Source: Anodontia alba
Taxonomy: Eukaryota > Mollusca > Bivalvia > Lucinida > Lucinidae
Length of the DNA stretch: 64,000 bases
NCBI GenBank assembly: GCA_964016985.1
Contig: OZ024835.1
Location: forward strand, 64,068,828-64,132,827
Direction: 5' to 3'
Shown one piece after another: positions 58,290-64,000 of the stretch (its first letter is position 1; each line of letters opens with the position of its first letter). A program made the translations under genes and the position numbers. The notes beneath the pieces are model-generated. The model saw only the letters and a list, made by a program, of their open reading frames with translations, ran no database searches and had not been told where the DNA came from.

Positions 58290-58438
58290 CAAGTTCTGCT
58301 TACGGATGGTCAGGTGGTTTTTCTCCGGGTTCTCCGGTTTTCGCCCACCTTCGATGAACGATCGGCTCGATATAAGTGAAATATTCTTGAAAGGGCCGTA
58401 AAACCCAAATCAAAAAACAAAAACAAAAAAACATCCAG
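58290..58438 (+). mobile_element. Second SINE-like family, tail fragment
   Basis: GGTGGTTTTTCTCCGGGTTC, ATATAAGTGAAATATTCTTG, GGGCCGTAAAACCCAAATC and an A-rich CAAAAA tail. The GGGCCGTAAAAC end is shared with the main SINE. Confidence 0.6.
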
Positions 58439-58448
58439 ATGCTGCCAG

Positions 58449-58857
58449 AATTGTCGACATTGACATTAAACCTCAACTGAGTCATTGACATTAATCCTCA
58501 GCTGAATCATTGACATTAAACCTCAACTGAATCATTGACATTAAACCTCAACTAAATCATTGACATTTAACCTCAGCTGAATCATTGACATTAAACCTCA
58601 ACTGAATCATTGACATTAAACCTTAACTGAATCATTGATATTAAACCTCAACTGAATCATTGACATTAAACTGCAACTGAATCATTAACATTAAACCTCA
58701 ACTGAATCATTGACATTAAACCTCAACTGAATCATTGACATTAAACTGCAACTGAATCATTGACATTAAACCTCAACTGAATCATTGACATTAAACCTCA
58801 ACTAAATCATTGACATTAAACCTCAACTGAATCATTGACATTAAACCTCAACTGAAT
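58449..58857. repeat. 25 bp satellite
   Basis: CATTGACATTAAACCTCAAC plus TGAAT, about 16 copies with scattered substitutions (TGCAACT variants at regular places). Confidence 0.93.
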
Positions 58858-58868
58858 TCACAAATAAT

Positions 58869-59235
58869 ACAGTAAAACCTCAATGACTCGAACATGGATG
58901 GCTAGTTTGTCATGCCTAATTCGAACTTGTTTTTGAGCTGCTAGGAAATTCTCTTGATAGTCCAAGAAAACATATATTTTTGGATATTTTAGGAGAATTT
59001 TGTATTTTATCATGAAATGTATGTTGTGTGTACTCATTAGAATTGCCTCATTGAGGCAATTCTAATGATTACACATAACATACATTGAAATCAAAAAGAC
59101 ATCCCTAATTTAATATCCATTTGCCTCCTGACCTGGCATTATGATTAACCCTCAGTGGCTCAAACTACCCATGTCTAGAACAAATTTACATGGTCCCAAA
59201 GATGTTGGAGTTATTGAGATTGGACTGTATTTACC
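58869..59235. mobile_element. P4 MITE
   Basis: CAGTAAAACCTCAATGACTC to GAGTTATTGAGATTGGACTG between TA dinucleotides; core ATTAGAATTGCCTCATTGAG/GCAATTCTAAT. Confidence 0.8.
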
Positions 59236-59404
59236 AGGATTAAACTACTTTTTGAGTGATTGTACTGTTTGCCATTCATCCATGGACTTCTGTTCAAATT
59301 TTAGAATGAGTATAGCAAATAATTATTATTATATAGAGTATAGCAAGAAATATTATATAATATTTAGAGTAATTATTATTTTTGAGTACAAGCTCAGCAA
59401 AGGG

Positions 59405-59645
59405 ATTAAGGAGGAGTATTTGGTGATAATTTTGGGATATTTTTTTCTTATATCTTTATTTCTTCTCAGTTATTTCTTCTTTTGGGATATTTTTTTTTGT
59501 TATTTATTCTTCCTTATTTCTCCATAAAAACATGTAGTGGGTACTCAGTAGAAGTGCCTCTAATGAGAACCCACAACATATGTTTTTATGGAGAATTAGA
59601 GAAAATTATCCCAGAATTATCAGCAAATAGTCCTCCTCAACTCTT
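59405..59645. mobile_element. P3 MITE, degenerate
   Basis: AAGGAGGAGTATTTGGTGAT to ATCAGCAAATAGTCCTCCTC; a duplicated TTTTGGGATATTTTTTT lies in the left arm. It ends ~40 bp before exon 11. Confidence 0.75.
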
Positions 59646-59683
59646 CTGAAACTTCAGTAATTTAACATTTTTTTTATTTACAG

Positions 59684-59781
59684 GTGGTTCCAGTATAAGA
59701 CAATATTATGTTTTAAATGATAAGCGACATATATTAACTAAAGACACAGAAGATAATGTTGCACTGTGGGATGTTTTAACG
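59684..59781 (+). CDS. WDR48: WDR48 exon 11 (eighth WD40 blade)
   Basis: After the split glycine, the exon reads [20 protein letters not shown] then [12 protein letters not shown]. The [11 protein letters not shown] motif followed by V-A-x-W-D-V-L is strongly WDR48-specific. The acceptor is ttttatttacag and the donor gttagt (a weaker GT donor), leaving in phase 0. Confidence 0.95.
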
Positions 59782-59881
59782 GTTAGTATTGCTTTTTGGT
59801 GTTAATTTGGTAATGTAAAAAAGGAGCAATACAAAAAAGTTTACATGTTGCACATCAGGTAAGCATTATTGACCCATTTTT

Positions 59882-60667
59882 TATACCCTGCCACACAATA
59901 GTGTGGGGTATTAGTGGCGGGGTATTATGGTTTCATGTTGGTCGTCCATGAGTCCGTCCATCTGTCCATCCATTTTTCGTTTCCGGATGATAACTTGAGT
60001 AAACATCAATGGATTTTCACCAAACTTGGTATGTGCATTGATATTGTGGAGGTCTGGTTGGGATTGCTAATGGGCAAATTTCGTCAAATTTTTATGGAGT
60101 TATCTGCCCGAGACACGCCCATATTTTTGTTTCTGGATGAAAACCTGAGTAAATAACAAGGGATTTTCATCAAACTTGCTATATGCATTGACATTAAAGA
60201 GATCTGGTTTGGGATTGCTAATGGGCAAATTTCGTCAAATTTTTACAGAGTTATCTGCCCGAGACATAGCCCATATTTTTGTTTCCGGATGATAACTTTA
60301 GTAAAAAACAAGGGATTTTAACCAAACTTGCTATATGTATTGACAGTAAGGAGATCAGGTTTGGAATTGCTAATGGGCAAATTTCGTCAAATTTTTACGG
60401 AGTTATCTGCCCGAGACACGTCCATATTTTCATTTCTGGATGATAACTTGAGTAAATAATAAGGCCTTTTAACCAAACTTGCTATATGCATTGATATTAT
60501 CAAGATCTGCTTTAGGATTGTTATCTGTCCATTGATATTATCAAGATCTGCTTTAGGATTGTTATCTGTCCCTCCGTCATTTTCTTTCCAGACATTTTCG
60601 CAGCAATAACTTTAATACATAAACAAATAATTGCTATGGCGGGTATTATGCTTGCGGTGCTTTTATT
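59882..60667 (+). mobile_element. GTCC-type tandem-core element, short
   Basis: Terminal hairpin TATACCCTGCCACACAATAG/TGTGGGGTAT, GTCCGTCCATCTGTCCATCC, then four ~150 bp units with CTAATGGGCAAATTTCGTCA and AGTTATCTGCCCGAGACAC. The 3' end is GGCGGGTATTATGCTTGCGG. Confidence 0.78.
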
Positions 60668-60689
60668 TTTATTAAGAAATTTTAGGACT

Positions 60690-61122
60690 ATTAACCCATT
60701 TTAGTCTAGAGAACCCCAATAGGATATTAAAAAGATAATTACAAACAGTGCAGACCCTGAATGCAGCATGTGATCAGGGTCTACACTGTTTTCATTACTA
60801 CAGGAACTTCTATAAATTTTAGTAATAATAAAAGCTAACCAGAACCTCGCTATTAGAAATAGACCTGTCCAAACAGTTGTGATAAAATAGTTCACTTGAT
60901 GTATATGGAAAGAGATTATAGACCTATTAACCTTGTCCCGCTGAACCCGGATATACCCTTCCTTTCCAAATAGTGTAGATCCAGATCAGTTGGCTTCTAA
61001 GATCTACACTGTTTGCCATTCAGTAATTGAATTTGTATCAACAACCTGGATCAAGTAATCTGATTTGGCTGAAAATTTGAGAAGGGCGTGGCATCTTAAT
61101 TTATTCAGCAGGACAGGGGTTA
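60690..61122. mobile_element. Q2 and Q1 MITEs
   Basis: 60690-60910: TTAACCCATTTTAGTCTAGA with a Q-type hairpin at 60743-60795. 60928-61122: TTAACCTTGTCCCGCTGAAC to TTCAGCAGGACAGGGGTTAA. Confidence 0.8.
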
Positions 61123-61212
61123 ATATCATCTTTCCTTTTGTATGAATTAGCCCCGTCTGACGGACTGACACTCATTGTAAGTTCTACATATATTTACAGG
61201 AAAAAATATTAT

Positions 61213-61433
61213 AGTAAAATGTCCTATAATTTTGAACACTTTATTGCATACTGTTTTGCCCTAAATTTTGTTTTTTGTGCAGTTGTCTCTTAAAATACTT
61301 AGTGGAATGGCAAACAGTGTAGACCCTGATCCGACTGCTCCTTCAGGAGCAGTCTGATCTGGGTCTGCACTGTTTGCATATGCCATTTTGTTAGCAACTT
61401 TGGTGTACGAAATTTTAGGACATTTACAGTAAA
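61213..61433. mobile_element. Q3 MITE
   Basis: AGTAAAATGTCCTATAATTT to AAATTTTAGGACATTTACAG; the hairpin tip is ACTGCTCCTTCAGGAGCAGT. Reverse of 22460-22680. Confidence 0.82.
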
Positions 61434-61465
61434 AAAAGAAAACAGATGTCTGTACCCAGATACTA

Positions 61466-61664
61466 TATTTACCCTAAGAATTTGGACTGACAGGCCTGAG
61501 TAAACAATGTAAACCGAGGTCAGATGCTGTAGAATGCTGCATTTGATCAGGGTCTCAATGAATCAGCATTCAGATACATCAATAGGTGGTCAGATTAAGG
61601 GCTTGTTCAAATTTTAGGACAATTATGATAAGTAGGTTAAGTGTCAGAATATTTAGGGTATATA
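61466..61664. mobile_element. V family MITE
   Basis: TATTTACCCTAAGAATTTGG to GTCAGAATATTTAGGGTATA with part of a Q-type stem. It ends ~40 bp before exon 12. Confidence 0.65.
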
Positions 61665-61701
61665 CAGTGAATAAATAAAACAGCTTTCACTTTTTTTTCA
61701 G

Positions 61702-61809
61702 GCACGAAGAGTTAAAGATCTGGGAAAAGTTGATCTAGAAGATGAAATAAAAAATCATTTTAAAATGGTTTATGTACCGAACTGGTTCACTGTTGATTTA
61801 AAAACTGGT
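61702..61809 (+). CDS. WDR48: WDR48 exon 12 (start of ancillary domain)
   Basis: Codons 390-425: [20 protein letters not shown] then [16 protein letters not shown]. The V-x-D-L-G-K-V-D-x-E-D-E-I-K and V-P-N-W-F-(S/T)-V-D-L-K-T-G stretches mark the region just after the propeller. The acceptor is cttttttttcag. The donor is read as GGT|gtaagt in phase 0, which leaves the glycine of K-T-G intact. This is the last exon visible; the following intron carries the mariner and continues past the window. Confidence 0.94.
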
Positions 61810-62133
61810 GTAAGTTGATTTATATATTTTGATTTTTACTCATGTTGAGACAAAATATGTTTTTAGATTGGTTTATATCTTGACTTTGTTTTCTGTTGAT
61901 CCTTAGAATATCAGAATGCTTTTGAAGGAGAAGTATTTGATGATAATTCTGGGATAATTTATTTCCTCGATTTTTTGTAAAAAATACATTTTATGGGTAC
62001 TCATTAGAAGTGCCTTGCCAAGGCAAGCAAGGCGCTTCTGATAAGTTTCCACAACATACGAGGGATGTTCGAAATGAATTGCTTATTTCTATCTGGAGAC
62101 TTCAAATTTCAAGTTAGCCCAAAATTACTCATT

Positions 62134-62829
62134 TCATGCCCTCGAAGTACTCCCCGGGCTAGAAATGCAAAGTTTCAGCCGATGTATCCACTTCTTGAAG
62201 GCGTCACGGTACGCTGATTTGGGCACAGTAATAAGGTACTGATGAACGGCAGATCCAAGTGCCTGTCGGGACTGGTATTTCCGCCCAGCAAGGAATGCTT
62301 TCAATTTCGGAAACAAAAAGAAATCACATGGGGCAAGGTCTTGGGAATACGGGGGGTGAGGCAAAACAGTTACTTTTTCTTTCTTCAAAAATGCAGTAAC
62401 TATTGCGGCGGTATGAGCTGGGGCATTGTCATGTAGAAGACGGACATGTTTAAAACCAGTGGCAGGGCGTCGTTTCTGATAATACTTTTTCAGTTTCTTC
62501 AGGACTACGTGTTTGTAGTACTTTCCGGGGATGCTTTTGCCCTTTTTCACTGGCACTTTTATTGCGACTCCTTCACCAGAGAAGAAGATTGCATACAAAA
62601 CCTTCTTTGTACTCAAAGAACGTTTGGCAATTATTGGGCGTTTGCTGTGTTTAGTGGCCCAGATCCTATTGCTAACCTTTCTGACGGGCTCAAAATAATG
62701 GACCCAAGTTTCATCACCTGTGACGACATTGGCAAACTGCTTTTTGTCATATTTTGGAAACATTTGAAGCAGCTTTTTGGCCACTTTAACCCGTTGCCTC
62801 TTTTGCTCGTCAGTCAACAGATGTGGCAC
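62134..62829 (-). pseudogene. Mariner transposase, catalytic part
   Basis: Contains VTGDETWVHYFEP (first Asp), LLHDNAPAH (second Asp) and SQDLAPCDFFLFPKLK (third Asp), with 34 residues between the second and third Asp, i.e. DD34D. All three catalytic residues are present. It begins in frame at PHLLTDEQKRQRV, overlapping the upstream part by 16 bases in another frame, so the only visible break is that frameshift. Confidence 0.88.
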
Positions 62830-63242
62830 CCATCTAGCAGAAATCTTTCTTTCAAATGCTTCTTCAAAATAAGGTGAACCGTTGATAGTGATATGCCTAC
62901 CTTTCGTGCAATATCACGAACTGTAAATCTGGCATCTCCTTCAATGATTTCCTTTATTTTGGAAACGATTTCTTTACGAGATGCAGATTTTGGCCTACCT
63001 GATTTCGGTGCATTTTTGATGGACTCTACACCAGACTCAAATTTCTTTTTCCACCGCCGAACTGTGTCATAAGACACACAAGAAGGTCCAAAAGCAGTAG
63101 AAATTTCAGTCATCAGCTTCTTCAAAGAACAACCAAGTTTTGAGCGAGCTTTGATGTAAGCCCGTATTTCATCTTTTTTGTCGACGCTTCTACCAACCAT
63201 TTTTACTGCAGTGGTCAATGACTGCGTGTATTCAAATGGCAA
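62814..63242 (-). pseudogene. Mariner transposase, N-terminal DNA-binding part
   Basis: An initiator is likely at MVGRSVDKKDEIRAYI (second Met of the frame); two helix-turn-helix regions follow (LGCSLKKLMTEISTAF ... YDTVRRWKKKFESG; then FTVRDIARKVGISLSTVH) with the GRPKS linker between. The normal frame is lost at about 62822-62829, where one base appears to be missing, and a stop follows after DGCHIC. The catalytic part continues in the next frame. Confidence 0.85.
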
Positions 63243-63425
63243 ATTTTATGTCTTACACTTAGTCTAACATGTACATTTATACACCATTGTGTAGATATTG
63301 AATAATCCTATACAAGTATGTATTGGTTTTTATCGTGCCCCACATGGATATCGAGCTAGAGGACAATAAGCAATTCATTTCGAACATCCCTCGTATGTTT
63401 TTATGGAGAAATCGGAAAAAATTCC

Positions 63426-63747
63426 AAATTTTTTTTTACAGTCTTTGTTGTAGATACTCATTCTGACATTACCGTGAAGCATCCAGGTGTCCTAGTAGTT
63501 AGCATCCCCTACTTCAGATCACAAATCCTGGCTTTAGAATCCCGCTTAAGGTGGAATTCAGCTCATATATGTTTGGGGCTTCATTGCATAGATCCCTTGT
63601 TTATAATCCTATTGTCCTCTTGATATGACTTAGATAATATTAAAAGGGGCATAGAACACCAAATCATCATCATCCAATGTTATCAACATTATATATTCCA
63701 TGGATAAATAAGGAAAAGGAAATGTCTCAATTAATACCTCTCTTATC
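63426..63747. other. No gene seen
   Basis: Intron sequence with a SINE-like CACTTCAGATCACAAATC stretch near 63510 but no full repeat recognised. Confidence 0.35.
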
Positions 63748-64000
63748 TTAACCCTGGTCCTGCCAAACCCAGATAAACCTTGCCTTTGCAAACAATGTAG
63801 ATTCAGATCAGTTGGCTTCTAAGAAGCCAACTGATCTGGATCTACACTGTTTGCTTTTAAGAGTGTGAATCTGTTTCAACAGCCTGGTGGATCAAGCAAT
63901 CTGATTGGCTAAAAATTAGAAGTGAGCATGGCATTTCAATTTATTCAGCATGGATCAAGTAATCTGATTGGCTGAAAATTAGAAGTGAGGATGACACCTT
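63748..64000. mobile_element. Q1 MITE, right side partly duplicated
   Basis: TTAACCCTGGTCCTGCCAAA, hairpin with tip TTGGCTTCTAAGAAGCCAA, then ATCTGATTGGCTAAAAATTA and again ATCTGATTGGCTGAAAATTA after TTCAGCATGGATCAAGTA. The window ends inside the second repeat. Confidence 0.8.

Larger units (their letters stand above)
62059..63393 (-). mobile_element. Mariner (DD34D) transposon, 1335 bp
   Basis: Both ends read CGAGGGATGTTCGAAATGAA inward, continuing identical for 29 bases, and are flanked by TA (62057-62058, 63394-63395). One transposase lies in reverse orientation, split by a single frameshift near 62820. The length is typical of mariner. The identical termini suggest a fairly recent insertion. 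Confidence 0.95.
61907..63425. mobile_element. P3 MITE interrupted by mariner
   Basis: 61907-62058 is the left arm (GGAGAAGTATTTGATGATAA, TGGGTACTCATTAGAAGTGC, GGCGCTTCTGATAAGTTTC). 63394-63425 resumes as TATGTTTTTATGGAGAAATC. The break falls at the TA of ACAACATATG in the right arm. Confidence 0.8.

Noticed and set aside
58449..58857. CRISPR-like 25 bp repeats
   Set aside because: Contiguous satellite with no spacers.
59141..59527. 128-codon frame as a membrane protein
   Set aside because: It crosses a P4 MITE and the T-rich arm of a P3 MITE; the hydrophobic end is low-complexity TTTCTT sequence.
62242..62877. Forward-strand frames opposite the mariner transposase
   Set aside because: Shadows of the reverse-strand transposase.

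Overview
The window is animal nuclear DNA. It has GT-AG introns of up to 19 kb, a tRNA-derived SINE, a mariner and a Ty3/Gypsy element, and very many short palindromic MITEs. Nothing in it looks bacterial. The repeat style (elements with a tetranucleotide GTCC run and ~150-200 bp core repeats, as in the 'pearl' elements of oysters) points to a bivalve mollusc, though the species cannot be read from the sequence. I used no database; family names rest on remembered features and on what is visible here.

One host gene spans most of the window on the + strand: the orthologue of WDR48/UAF1, the WD40 activator of the deubiquitinases USP1, USP12 and USP46. Twelve coding exons, starting with an ATG at 7147, join in phase into 425 codons (1275 nt) without a stop. 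They cover the N-terminus, the eight-blade propeller region and the start of the ancillary domain. The C-terminal ~250 residues must lie beyond 64000. Bases 1-7100 upstream hold only repeats.

The introns are almost entirely transposon-derived. Intron 1 contains an 8.87 kb Ty3/Gypsy element whose 229 bp LTRs differ at only 4 sites although its coding interior is full of breaks. Intron 3 (19.2 kb) begins with a tandem array made from exon 3 itself and then holds several GTCC-microsatellite elements with internal tandem cores (pearl/HINE-like). Intron 10 begins with a decayed partial copy of exon 10. Intron 12 holds a 1335 bp DD34D mariner with perfect terminal repeats and one frameshift.

MITE families, with the labels used below. 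P1-P4 share a GTACTCRTTAGAA...TTCTAAYGAGTAC hairpin core. Q1 (TTAA-flanked, piggyBac-like), Q2, Q3, U, V and X share a GCAAACAGTGTAGA...TCTACACTGTTTGC hairpin core. R has an AATTTGCATGAAATGTC core. T and Y are TA-flanked pogo/Tigger-like. W has AGGCCAA termini. The same hairpin cores sit inside otherwise unrelated families and change symmetrically on both arms. This hairpin-core sharing and the exon-derived array are the two observations I find most unusual.
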